A stretch of 7,126 nucleotides of DNA, from positions 1 to 7,126 of the forward strand of contig CALFEA010000305.1 of NCBI GenBank assembly GCA_937950385.1, in the 5' to 3' direction. This DNA is from an uncultured Altererythrobacter sp. Its GTDB lineage: Bacteria; Pseudomonadota; Alphaproteobacteria; Sphingomonadales; Sphingomonadaceae. Positions 1 through 6,413 of the stretch are shown here, one piece after another (the stretch's first letter is position 1; the number at the start of each line of letters is the position of its first letter). The translations under genes were made by a program, and so were the position numbers. The notes below the pieces were generated by a model. It searched no databases. It worked only from the letters and a program-made list of their open reading frames with translations, and had not been told where the DNA came from.

Positions 1-40
1 CGTGATCAATATTCACGCCAAGACGCAAAGGAGCAGGCAC
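1..40 (-). CDS. pdxJ: Pyridoxine 5'-phosphate synthase, N-terminal fragment
   Basis: Only the first 13 codons are in the window; the gene continues past its left edge. Read on the minus strand from a GTG at 40-38, the peptide is MPAPLRLGVNIDH. The LGVNIDH stretch is the hallmark N-terminus of PdxJ, which condenses 1-deoxy-D-xylulose 5-phosphate with 3-amino-2-oxopropyl phosphate to form pyridoxine 5'-phosphate (vitamin B6) in the cytoplasm. The GTG shares one base with the TAG stop of pyrE (TAGTG), so the two genes look co-transcribed and translationally coupled. A purine-rich GGGGAG lies about 11 nt upstream on the minus strand, inside the pyrE end, and could be the ribosome binding site. 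The call rests on a short peptide, but the motif is distinctive and pyrE-pdxJ adjacency is familiar in sphingomonads. Confidence 0.8.
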   Translation of the reverse strand, partial: MPAPLRLGVNIDH

Positions 41-618
41 TATTTGCGGCTCCCCGGCTTGGTAATCGGAACCGCTGCAAGCTCCTCGGGGATTTCGTCA
101 GGTGCATAGCTGGGGAAGTTAATTCCGATCAGCGGCACAAATGGCACGCCCAAATCTGCCTCGCCGCCGGAGCGATCGACCAAGGCTATCTCAGCGATTA
201 CTTCGCCGCCTTCACGCGCCACCGCTGCGATAGCTTCGCGGCTGGAAAGGCCCGTGGTGACAACATCCTCGACCATCAGAACTTTAGCGCCCGGCTCTAA
301 AGCAAAGCCGCGCCTTAAGTGAAATTCACCGTCTGGCCGCTCAAGGAACATCGCATCTTTTTCCAAAGCTCGGCCCATTTCATGCCCAATTATCAGCCCG
401 CCCATTGCTGGAGAGACCACGATATCCACTGCGCTGCTAATCTCTCGGGGAAGTTTCTGGGCTAAAGCTATGGCCAAACGGGCTGCGCGCTGAGGGTTCA
501 TCAATACGCGTGCGCATTGCAGATAATGAGCGCTGTGGCGGCCGGAGGATAGCTCAAAATGCCCCTCTAACAAGGCGTTACAGCCACGAAATTCGGATAG
601 GATTTGGTCTTCGGTCAT
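40..618 (-). CDS. pyrE: Orotate phosphoribosyltransferase
   Basis: This 192-residue protein transfers orotate onto PRPP to give orotidine 5'-monophosphate, the fifth step of de novo pyrimidine synthesis, in the cytoplasm. The PRPP-binding motif of type I phosphoribosyltransferases is clear at residues 113-126 (VLMVEDVVTTGLSS). It is preceded by the beta-strand/loop VVSPAMGGLIIGHEMG (67-82). The N-terminal GRHSAHYLQCA (26-36) and the loop ERPDGEFHLRRGF (93-105) fit the shorter Thermus/alphaproteobacterial-type PyrE as I remember it, rather than the E. coli type with its Lys-rich catalytic loop. The start at 618 is the only ATG that keeps the conserved N-terminus. It lacks a Shine-Dalgarno sequence, and a TATGAT hexamer sits 8 nt upstream, so the mRNA may be nearly leaderless. 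It is transcribed divergently from the oxidase operon and overlaps pdxJ by one base. Confidence 0.95.
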   Translation of the reverse strand: MTEDQILSEFRGCNALLEGHFELSSGRHSAHYLQCARVLMNPQRAARLAIALAQKLPREISSAVDIVVSPAMGGLIIGHEMGRALEKDAMFLERPDGEFHLRRGFALEPGAKVLMVEDVVTTGLSSREAIAAVAREGGEVIAEIALVDRSGGEADLGVPFVPLIGINFPSYAPDEIPEELAAVPITKPGSRK

Positions 619-626
619 TGCGGAAA

Positions 627-632
627 ATCATA
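627..632 (-). promoter_or_regulatory. Candidate -10 box for pyrE
   Basis: On the minus strand the hexamer TATGAT (5 of 6 matches to TATAAT) ends 8 nt before the pyrE ATG. Normal spacing would place the transcription start at about 618-620, giving a leader of 0-2 nt. No good -35 is found at 16-18 nt; the nearest TTG-type hexamer (TTGCCG, 658-653) is 20 nt away. The call is weak and supported mainly by the missing Shine-Dalgarno sequence in front of pyrE. Confidence 0.25.
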
Positions 633-706
633 CTCTTTTTGACAGGGCTCTGCGGCAAATTGCATCAGGAACACCCCTTATTGCATATTTTTATCCCTAG
701 AAGCGC

Positions 707-735
707 TTGAGGCGCTCGGCAAGCGGGCCTATAGG
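707..735 (+). promoter_or_regulatory. Candidate sigma70-type promoter for the cox operon
   Basis: TTGAGG (707-712) and TATAGG (730-735) are separated by exactly 17 nt, each matching the consensus hexamers at four of six positions. The predicted transcription start is near 742, giving a leader of about 80 nt to the ATG at 821 or 130 nt to the ATG at 872. The TATAGG lies within the palindrome CCTATAGG (728-735), which could be an operator or chance. A better -35 (TTGACA, 639-644) has no matching -10 downstream. Confidence 0.35.
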
Positions 736-871
736 GCCTTTTAATTCGGGGGTATTCTCGGATCAATTGACGCGCGGCTTGAGGGCGATGTGCGATGCGA
801 ATCATATTGAGGATGCATCGATGCGAATGCCTAAGAGACCGCATAGCAATGAAGCAGGAAGCGTTAGACTG

Positions 872-1945
872 ATGACTTTGGGCCTAAGCCTTAAACGGGC
901 ATATACTCTCCTCATTTTGAGCCTTTCGATGGGCGTTTTGGCGTTGATGCCAAGCGGCGCAGCAGCGCAAGATGAGGCCGCAGCAACTGAGGCTGTCGCC
1001 GCAGAGGCAACTGCCGAGGCAGCGACTGATGGGCTTTACACACCGCTTGGCCAAGACATGGTTAAGGGTCAGCCAGTCGCCGCAGAGGACGATTTTTACG
1101 GAAGCATGAATGTGCAGCCGCAGTTTTCTGATGTTGGTGAGTATGCCAATGGCTTTCACGTTGCGCTGATCTGGATCATGGCGATCATCAGCGTCTTTGT
1201 GTTGGGCCTGATTTTCTGGGTGGTGGTCCGCTATAATAAGCGATCCAATCCCACCCCATCAAAAACAACGCATAACACTTTCATCGAAGTGGTTTGGACT
1301 TTGGTCCCCGTTTTGATTTTGATCGGTATCGCGCTGCCTTCGATTTCGCTTTTGGCGATGCAATATGAAGATCCGCCAGAAGATGCGATCACCGTCAAAG
1401 CCACCGGTGCACAATGGAATTGGCAGTATGAATTGCCTGACTACGGCGTGGAATTCACCAGCAACATGCTCAACCTCAAAGAAGGCCCAGAGATCAACCC
1501 TGGCATTCGTCAGGTTGGCAGTGAGCCATGGGATGGACCTGGTCAGCTAGAAGTCGACAATCGCTTGGTTCTGCCCGTTGGTAAGCCTTTGCGCATTCAG
1601 ACGACCGCTCAAGTGGTTATTCACTCTTTCGCCATTCCTGCCCTCTGGTTCAAATTGGATGCAGTCCCAGGGCGCTTGAATGAGCGTTTGCTGACAATCA
1701 ATGAGCCGGGCATTTATTATGGCCAATGCTCAGAGCTTTGCGGTGTGAAGCATGGCTATATGCCGATCGCGATCGAAGTGCTTCCCATGGATAAGTTCGA
1801 AGATTGGGTCCGTTCTAAAGGTGGCACCGTACCTGGTGATGCACCCGCAGAAGAGGCCGCGACTGACGATGCAGCGGAAGCTGACGCTGCCGCGCTAACA
1901 GAAGCATCAACCGAGCCTGCTGCTGATGCAGTGGCTGCGGAATAG
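872..1945 (+). CDS. ctaC: Cytochrome c oxidase subunit II (CuA subunit)
   Basis: Subunit II receives electrons from cytochrome c at its periplasmic binuclear CuA centre and passes them to heme a in subunit I. Numbered from the ATG at 872 (357 aa), it has a signal peptide (KR at 8-9, hydrophobic run, likely cleavage near GAAA/QDE at 32-33). Two membrane helices follow (about 95-121 and 137-164), then the aromatic electron-entry segment QWNWQYE (182-188) and the cupredoxin domain. All CuA ligands are present: His251, then Cys286, Glu288, Cys290, His294 and Met297 in CSELCGVKHGYM. Acidic, Ala-rich low-complexity segments flank the domain (34-52 and 323-357). The start at 872 places the signal peptide at the N-terminus and has AGGAAG 10 nt upstream. 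An in-frame ATG at 821 has a better-looking ribosome site (TTGAGGAT) and would add 17 residues. The gene is followed by ctaD after 29 nt. Confidence 0.95.
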   Translation: MTLGLSLKRAYTLLILSLSMGVLALMPSGAAAQDEAAATEAVAAEATAEAATDGLYTPLGQDMVKGQPVAAEDDFYGSMNVQPQFSDVGEYANGFHVALIWIMAIISVFVLGLIFWVVVRYNKRSNPTPSKTTHNTFIEVVWTLVPVLILIGIALPSISLLAMQYEDPPEDAITVKATGAQWNWQYELPDYGVEFTSNMLNLKEGPEINPGIRQVGSEPWDGPGQLEVDNRLVLPVGKPLRIQTTAQVVIHSFAIPALWFKLDAVPGRLNERLLTINEPGIYYGQCSELCGVKHGYMPIAIEVLPMDKFEDWVRSKGGTVPGDAPAEEAATDDAAEADAAALTEASTEPAADAVAAE

Positions 1946-1974
1946 AATAGTAAAGAACGGATAGAGTAGAGCAT

Positions 1975-3681
1975 ATGGCTACCACCGCTGAAGGTTTTGA
2001 CATTCACACTGATGATCACGCGCATGACGCAGATCACAAACCGAGCTTTTTTGTTCGTTGGTTCATGTCGACCAACCACAAGGATATCGGCACGCTTTAT
2101 CTGATATTTGCGATTTTCGCAGGCATCATTGGTGGTGCGATCTCCGGCGTAATGCGCATGGAGCTGGCTGAGCCGGGCATCCAATATCTGCAATGGTGGG
2201 TTGAGTTTATGGGCGGTGAGCCCAGCGTCAATGCCAATTTCCATATGTGGAATGTGTTCATTACCGCCCACGGCCTGATCATGGTCTTCTTTATGGTTAT
2301 GCCTGCGATGATTGGCGGTTTTGGTAACTGGTTTGTGCCGCTAATGATTGGCGCGCCTGACATGGCATTCCCGCGGATGAACAATATTTCGTTCTGGTTG
2401 ACCGTAGCAGGCTTCTGCTCGCTATTGTTCTCCATGTTTGTGCCCGGCGGTATCGGCGGCAATGGTGCCGGTGTTGGTTGGACGGTCTACGCGCCGCTAT
2501 CGACAACAGGTTCTGCTGGTCCTGCAGTCGACTTTGCAATTTTCTCGCTGCACTTGGCGGGCGCTGGTTCGATCCTTGGTGCAACCAACTTCATCACCAC
2601 CATTTTGAACATGCGCGCGCCGGGTATGACCCTGCACAAAATGCCTTTGTTCGTATGGTCGATGCTCGTGACAGCTTTCTTGCTATTGCTCGCGCTGCCG
2701 GTTCTGGCGGCGGCGATCACTATGCTGCTGACTGATCGTAACTTTGACACCGCTTTCTTTAACCCAGCGGGCGGCGGTGACCCTGTATTGTACCAGCACT
2801 TGTTCTGGTTCTTCGGTCACCCTGAGGTCTACATTATGATCTTGCCTGGTTTCGGCATGATCTCCCAAATCGTCGCAACCTTCAGCCGCAAGCCCGTGTT
2901 TGGCTATCTCGGCATGGCCTATGCGATGGTTGCAATTGGCGTTGTTGGCTTCGTCGTGTGGGCGCACCACATGTACACCGTCGGCATGGACGTTAATATG
3001 AAGATGTATTTCACAGCGGCGACCATGGTCATCGCGGTGCCAACCGGCGTGAAAATCTTCAGCTGGATCGCCACCATGTGGGGCGGTTCGATAGAGTTCA
3101 AATCACCCATGGTTTGGGCGCTTGGCTTCATCTTCTTGTTCACCGTTGGCGGTGTGACAGGGGTGTATCTTGCCAATGGCGGTATCGATGATGTCGTGCA
3201 TGATACGTATTTCGTCGTTGCGCACTTCCACTATGTTCTGTCCATGGGTGCGGTGTTCTCGCTCTTCGCAGCGTTCTATTACTGGTTCCCGAAAATGAGC
3301 GGCCGCTGGCACTCTGAATTCCTCAGCCACGTGCATTTTTGGGTGTTCTTCATCGGCGTGAATATCATCTTCTTCCCGCAGCACTTCTTGGGCTGGCAGG
3401 GAATGCCGCGCCGCTATCCCGATTACACAGAGGCCTATAGCTACTGGAATGAAATCAGTTCCTTCGGCTATCACGTGATGGCGTTCTCGATGCTGATCTT
3501 CTTCGTCAATATCGGCTATGCGCTGGTCGCGGGCCGCAAGGCAGAAGGTAATTATTGGGGCGAGGGTGCAACAACACTCGAATGGACATTGTCTTCACCT
3601 CCGCCATTCCACCAGTTTGAAACGCTGCCGGTGATTGAAGATCATCACGATTATCACGATCATATGCCGTCAAAGGCGTAA
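1975..3681 (+). CDS. ctaD: Cytochrome c oxidase subunit I (aa3-type, heme-copper)
   Basis: Catalytic subunit of 568 residues that reduces oxygen to water at the heme a3-CuB site and pumps protons across the cytoplasmic membrane. It has about twelve membrane helices. Heme a ligands are His99 (ITAHGLIM) and His419; the heme a3 ligand is His417 (VAHFHYV). CuB ligands are His282, His331 and His332, with Tyr286 placed for the His-Tyr crosslink (GHPEVY). The D-channel is marked by Asp129 ([12 protein letters not shown]), Asn118 and Glu284, the K-channel by Lys360 and Thr357 (PTGVK). This pattern is that of an A1-type oxidase with both proton channels intact. Both termini are rich in His and Asp (11-21 and 555-563). 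The ATG at 1975 gives the usual cytoplasmic lead-in ([19 protein letters not shown]); its ribosome site is only a loose purine run (AGAGTAGAG). Confidence 0.98.
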   Translation: MATTAEGFDIHTDDHAHDADHKPSFFVRWFMSTNHKDIGTLYLIFAIFAGIIGGAISGVMRMELAEPGIQYLQWWVEFMGGEPSVNANFHMWNVFITAHGLIMVFFMVMPAMIGGFGNWFVPLMIGAPDMAFPRMNNISFWLTVAGFCSLLFSMFVPGGIGGNGAGVGWTVYAPLSTTGSAGPAVDFAIFSLHLAGAGSILGATNFITTILNMRAPGMTLHKMPLFVWSMLVTAFLLLLALPVLAAAITMLLTDRNFDTAFFNPAGGGDPVLYQHLFWFFGHPEVYIMILPGFGMISQIVATFSRKPVFGYLGMAYAMVAIGVVGFVVWAHHMYTVGMDVNMKMYFTAATMVIAVPTGVKIFSWIATMWGGSIEFKSPMVWALGFIFLFTVGGVTGVYLANGGIDDVVHDTYFVVAHFHYVLSMGAVFSLFAAFYYWFPKMSGRWHSEFLSHVHFWVFFIGVNIIFFPQHFLGWQGMPRRYPDYTEAYSYWNEISSFGYHVMAFSMLIFFVNIGYALVAGRKAEGNYWGEGATTLEWTLSSPPPFHQFETLPVIEDHHDYHDHMPSKA

Positions 3682-3683
3682 TG

Positions 3684-3713
3684 GCTTTGCCCGCTAATGA
3701 AATGCGGGAAAGC
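3684..3713 (+). other. Hairpin immediately after ctaD
   Basis: GCTTTGCCCGC (3684-3694) pairs with GCGGGAAAGC (3704-3713), giving ten base pairs with one bulged G and a 9-nt loop. It begins two bases after the ctaD stop codon. No T-tract follows (GTGAACA), so it does not look like a terminator. A 3' end stabiliser or RNA-processing boundary for the ctaC-ctaD message would fit; this role is inferred. Confidence 0.5.
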
Positions 3714-3731
3714 GTGAACACAATTAAGGGC

Positions 3732-3760
3732 AGGGGGCGCGGCGAAAGCTTGCGCCCTCT
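3732..3760 (+). other. Second hairpin in the ctaD-ctaB gap
   Basis: AGGGGGCGC (3732-3740) pairs with GCGCCCTCT (3752-3760): nine base pairs including one G-U, with an 11-nt loop. It lies 33 nt before the ctaB ATG and has no T-run after it. With the preceding hairpin it fills most of the 112-nt spacer. It could hold back degradation of upstream message or limit entry into ctaB. Confidence 0.45.
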
Positions 3761-3793
3761 ACCATATCATAAAGGCGAAACAGGCCAGGCCAG

Positions 3794-4726
3794 ATGACCG
3801 CTACAGCAAACACAAAAGCAGCCGTAAATCTGCCGGCTGATTGGCGCGATTTTTTCGCACTGACCAAGCCGCGCGTGATGAGCCTAGTGATATTCACCGG
3901 GCTGTGCGGCCTGCTGGCTGCACCCGGCACGATCCACCCAGTGATCGGTTTTACAGCGATATTGTGCATCGCTATGGGGGCGGGCGGCGCCGCCGCGCTC
4001 AACCAATGGTGGGAAGCCGATATTGATGCAGGCATGAAGCGCACCGCGGCACGGCCTTTGCCATCGGGCAAGATTAAACCAATTGATGCGCGCGATTTTG
4101 GGATTGGGCTATCATCGGCGTCGGTAGTGATCATGGGCGTGGCGGTTGATTGGTTGGCGGCGGCTATCCTTGGTTTTTCGGTTATCTATTACGCGGTAAT
4201 TTACACAATCTGGCTCAAGCCTCGCACGCCGCAGAACATTGTTATTGGCGGCGGTGCAGGAGCGTTTCCTCCAATGATCGGATGGATCGCGGTTACCGGT
4301 GATGTGACGATTATGCCGGTGCTATTGTTTGCGATTATCTTCTTTTGGACGCCCCCGCATTTTTGGGCGCTCGCTCTGTTTGTGAAGACGGACTACGCCA
4401 AAGTCGGCATCCCTATGCTGCCCGTGGTTGCAGGCGAGCGCGTGACACGCCGCCAGATCCTTGCCTATTCTGCCTTTCTAGTGCCACTTGCTGTGAGCCC
4501 ATGGATCATAGGGGCCACAGGGGCGATTTACGGTATTGCCGCGCTCGCATTGACGCTTGCATTCTTTGCGTTTTCAATCCCGGTCGGGCTGCGCGAAAGT
4601 AGTGGCGATAATGATGACATGAAGCCTGAGAAGCGCTTGTTCGCTTTTAGTATTCTCTACCTATTTGCGCTGTTCGCAGTGTTGGTGGTGGACCGGGTGG
4701 CCGCTGCACAAGGATGGATCGCATGA
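3794..4726 (+). CDS. ctaB: Protoheme IX farnesyltransferase (heme O synthase)
   Basis: This 310-residue integral membrane enzyme of the UbiA prenyltransferase family attaches a farnesyl group to protoheme to make heme O, the precursor of the heme A used in CtaD. The first Asp motif is at residues 70-85 ([16 protein letters not shown], with Asn70, Asp76 and Asp78). It is followed by RPLPSGKI, the [11 protein letters not shown] segment (185-195) and the second motif [15 protein letters not shown] (200-214). [15 protein letters not shown] (25-39) is the usual first helix. About eight to nine membrane helices are expected. The length is normal. The ribosome site before 3794 is weak: an AAAGG 18 nt away and a GGCCAG too close. 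This would suit a catalyst needed in smaller amounts than the subunits. The stop overlaps the next start (ATGA). Confidence 0.96.
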   Translation: MTATANTKAAVNLPADWRDFFALTKPRVMSLVIFTGLCGLLAAPGTIHPVIGFTAILCIAMGAGGAAALNQWWEADIDAGMKRTAARPLPSGKIKPIDARDFGIGLSSASVVIMGVAVDWLAAAILGFSVIYYAVIYTIWLKPRTPQNIVIGGGAGAFPPMIGWIAVTGDVTIMPVLLFAIIFFWTPPHFWALALFVKTDYAKVGIPMLPVVAGERVTRRQILAYSAFLVPLAVSPWIIGATGAIYGIAALALTLAFFAFSIPVGLRESSGDNDDMKPEKRLFAFSILYLFALFAVLVVDRVAAAQGWIA

Positions 4727-4851
4727 TGACTCCAGAAGAAAAAGCTGAAACCAAAAAACGCCAGAAAACTCGCAACCTTGTGGTTGGCGGCGGCTTATTG
4801 TTTTTCGTCTTTCTATTTTACGCCATTACCATTGTGAGGATGGGAGATTAA
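4723..4851 (+). CDS. CoxF-like small single-span membrane protein
   Basis: A 42-residue ORF that short-ORF cutoffs miss: [18 protein letters not shown], then a membrane span of about 21 residues (18-38, containing [17 protein letters not shown]), ending RMGD. The basic N-terminal stretch (KKRQKTR) predicts an N-in orientation. A short protein with a terminal FY-x-TIV-(R/K)-MG pattern occurs at this position, between ctaB and ctaG, in many alphaproteobacterial cox operons and is often labelled CoxF. Its exact function is not settled; a role in oxidase assembly, perhaps beside CtaG, is inferred from context. The ATG overlaps the ctaB stop by 4 nt, and AGGA (4711-4714) sits 8 nt upstream. A second ATG follows directly at 4726. 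The ctaG start comes 4 nt after its stop, so all three are probably translationally coupled. Confidence 0.82.
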   Translation: MMTPEEKAETKKRQKTRNLVVGGGLLFFVFLFYAITIVRMGD

Positions 4852-4855
4852 TTGG

Positions 4856-5431
4856 ATGAGTACCGCGACCGCCATTGGTCAGAAAAATGCCCGTGTTGGA
4901 ATTCTTGCGTTCATGGGCGCTGTTGCGATGCTGGGCCTCGGCTATGCTGCTGTGCCTTTGTATGATCTGTTTTGCCGCGTCACCGGCTTTGGCGGAACCA
5001 CGCAGGTTGCTAGTGAAACTGACGCTCAAATCGCAGAACGGATCGCGGCCAGTGCAGGCGGGGTAACCCGCTCTATTCGTTTCGATGCCTCGATTGCGGG
5101 CGATGTGCCGTGGACATTCAAACCGCGCCAAACCACCGATACGGTACAAATTGGTGTGCGCGATATGGCTATTTATACAGCGCGCAATGACGGCGATGAG
5201 CCCGTAACCGGGACGGCGACTTTCAATGTTGAGCCGCAGCAAGCAGGCAAGTATTTCAACAAGATACAGTGCTTCTGTTTCACTGAGCAAACTCTGCAAC
5301 CGGGCCAAGAGGTCCAGATGCCGGTGCTGTATTTTGTCGATCCTGCGATTCTCGAAGATGAGAACGCGAAAGATATTGAGCAGATCACTTTAAGTTACAC
5401 TTTCCACCGGGCAATTGAGCCTGAAAGCTGA
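4856..5431 (+). CDS. ctaG: Cytochrome c oxidase assembly protein CtaG/Cox11
   Basis: This 191-residue protein is a membrane-anchored copper chaperone that delivers copper to the CuB site of subunit I. It has one N-terminal membrane helix (about 13-33), then YDLFCRVTGFGGTT (36-49) with the conserved Cys40. A periplasmic beta-sandwich domain of the Cox11 type follows. The copper-binding CFCF motif is at 139-142 (Cys139 and Cys141), inside KYFNKIQCFCFTEQ. VPWTFKP (84-90) and MPVLYFVDP (155-163) are also typical. The length matches the family. The start at 4856 is supported by GGGAGA (4842-4847) at good spacing, within the end of the preceding small gene. A 78-nt gap leads to ctaE. Confidence 0.96.
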   Translation: MSTATAIGQKNARVGILAFMGAVAMLGLGYAAVPLYDLFCRVTGFGGTTQVASETDAQIAERIAASAGGVTRSIRFDASIAGDVPWTFKPRQTTDTVQIGVRDMAIYTARNDGDEPVTGTATFNVEPQQAGKYFNKIQCFCFTEQTLQPGQEVQMPVLYFVDPAILEDENAKDIEQITLSYTFHRAIEPES

Positions 5432-5509
5432 TTAGGGGACGCTACCCTCTGGACCGCTGCAACTCGGCGTATTAAGGGCTTGCGTAACACATGACTGGGA
5501 ACGAATTTC

Positions 5510-6409
5510 ATGGCTGGCACTAAAAACCACGATTATCACATTCTTGATCCGGATATCTGGCCGCTGATCGGCTCGCTTTCGGCGCTGACATTTACGACCG
5601 GCATGGTCTTTATGATGCACCATCTGCCCGCAACAGACGGTGCTCCGGCGCAATTCGGGTCTTGGCCGATAGTGCTTGGCATCGGCGTAATGGGGTTGAT
5701 TGCAACGTTTTTTAGCTGGTTCGGCAATGTAGTTCGCGAAGCAGAACGCGGCGATCACACGCCGGTCGTGCAATTGCATATGCGTTACGGAATGATCCTG
5801 TTCATCGCCTCTGAGGTGATGTTCTTTGTTGGTTGGTTCTGGGCCTTTTTTGATTTTGCATTGTTCCCTGACCCCATTCAATTGGTCGAAGGCACTGATA
5901 ATGTTTGGGAAAACCTGATTGGACAAGAGGGTGCGGCTGCACTTTCGCAATTCCCGCCGAAGGGTGTTGAGGTTCTCAACGCATTCCAGCTGCCATTGCT
6001 GAACACGCTGATCCTTTTGTGCTCTGGCACGACGGTCACTTGGGCGCACCACGCGCTGATCCATGATGACCGCGAAGGTCTTAAGATGGGTCTTTGGGCA
6101 ACGATTGCATTGGGCGCAGTGTTCACCTGCATTCAGGCCTATGAGTACGCAATTGCGCCCTTCGCCTTTGGCGGAAACACCTACAGCTCGGCCTTTTACA
6201 TGGCGACCGGCTTCCACGGTTTCCACGTATTGATCGGCACGATCTTCCTTATCGTCTGCCTTGCACGCGCTTACAAAGGGCACTTTACCCCGCGCCAGCA
6301 CTTCGGTTTCGAAGCGGCGGCTTGGTATTGGCATTTTGTCGATGTGGTATGGCTTTTCCTCTTTATCGCCGTCTACATCTGGGGCGGTTGGGGCGCGCCA
6401 GTCCATTGA
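5510..6409 (+). CDS. ctaE: Cytochrome c oxidase subunit III
   Basis: This 299-residue integral membrane subunit has seven predicted helices. It carries no redox metals; in this family it stabilises the catalytic core and supports proton uptake through the D-channel. Family landmarks run in order: PDIWPLIGSLSAL (14-26), MRYGMILFIASEVMFFVGWFW (91-111) with the conserved Glu102, TVTWAHHALI (175-184), QAYEY (209-213), FYMATGFHGFHVLIG (229-243), and HFGFEAAAWYWHFVDVVWLFLF (264-285). The length is normal, though the segment between helices III and IV (120-160) is rather long and acidic. The ATG at 5510 has GGGA about 9 nt upstream. The stop codon lies 4 nt before the DUF983 start. Confidence 0.97.
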   Translation: MAGTKNHDYHILDPDIWPLIGSLSALTFTTGMVFMMHHLPATDGAPAQFGSWPIVLGIGVMGLIATFFSWFGNVVREAERGDHTPVVQLHMRYGMILFIASEVMFFVGWFWAFFDFALFPDPIQLVEGTDNVWENLIGQEGAAALSQFPPKGVEVLNAFQLPLLNTLILLCSGTTVTWAHHALIHDDREGLKMGLWATIALGAVFTCIQAYEYAIAPFAFGGNTYSSAFYMATGFHGFHVLIGTIFLIVCLARAYKGHFTPRQHFGFEAAAWYWHFVDVVWLFLFIAVYIWGGWGAPVH

Positions 6410-6413
6410 GGAT

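Larger units (their letters stand above)
619..871. other. Divergent intergenic region pyrE/ctaC
   Basis: This 253-nt spacer separates pyrE (minus strand) from the most likely ctaC start. An open frame runs through it in phase with ctaC from a TTG at 707, but residues 1-55 of that frame show no signal peptide or oxidase homology and the TTG has no ribosome binding site. I therefore treat it as untranslated, at least up to 821. It holds a TTGAGG-N17-TATAGG promoter candidate (707-735), small overlapping hairpins around 702-738, and a cluster of GATG repeats (787-828). No terminator or RNA gene was recognised. Confidence 0.6.

Noticed and set aside
639..644. Perfect TTGACA as -35 of a plus-strand promoter
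   Set aside because: At 16-18 nt downstream there is only TGCATC/GCATCA/CATCAG, with no credible -10. The TTGAGG-N17-TATAGG pair further on is a better candidate.
726..742. GGCC-TATAG-GGCC followed by TTTT as a terminator
   Set aside because: The stem is only 4 bp. It overlaps the candidate -10 and is too weak to call a terminator.
707..871. N-terminal extension of ctaC from a TTG at 707
   Set aside because: It has no ribosome site, its residues show no oxidase or signal-peptide character, and it overlaps the promoter candidate. The signal peptide begins near 872.
1756..2271. Minus-strand open frame across the ctaC-ctaD junction
   Set aside because: Its translation is mostly the low-complexity reverse reading of the Ala/Glu-rich ctaC tail and the ctaD start; no domain and no ribosome site were seen.
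5434..5448. AGGG/CCCT hairpin in the ctaG-ctaE spacer
   Set aside because: A stem of 4 bp with a 7-nt loop and no T-run is expected by chance. I see nothing else supportable in this 78-nt gap.
6261..6413. Upstream extension of DUF983 into ctaE
   Set aside because: The added residues would be an out-of-frame reading of conserved ctaE sequence; the family N-terminus fits the ATG at 6414.
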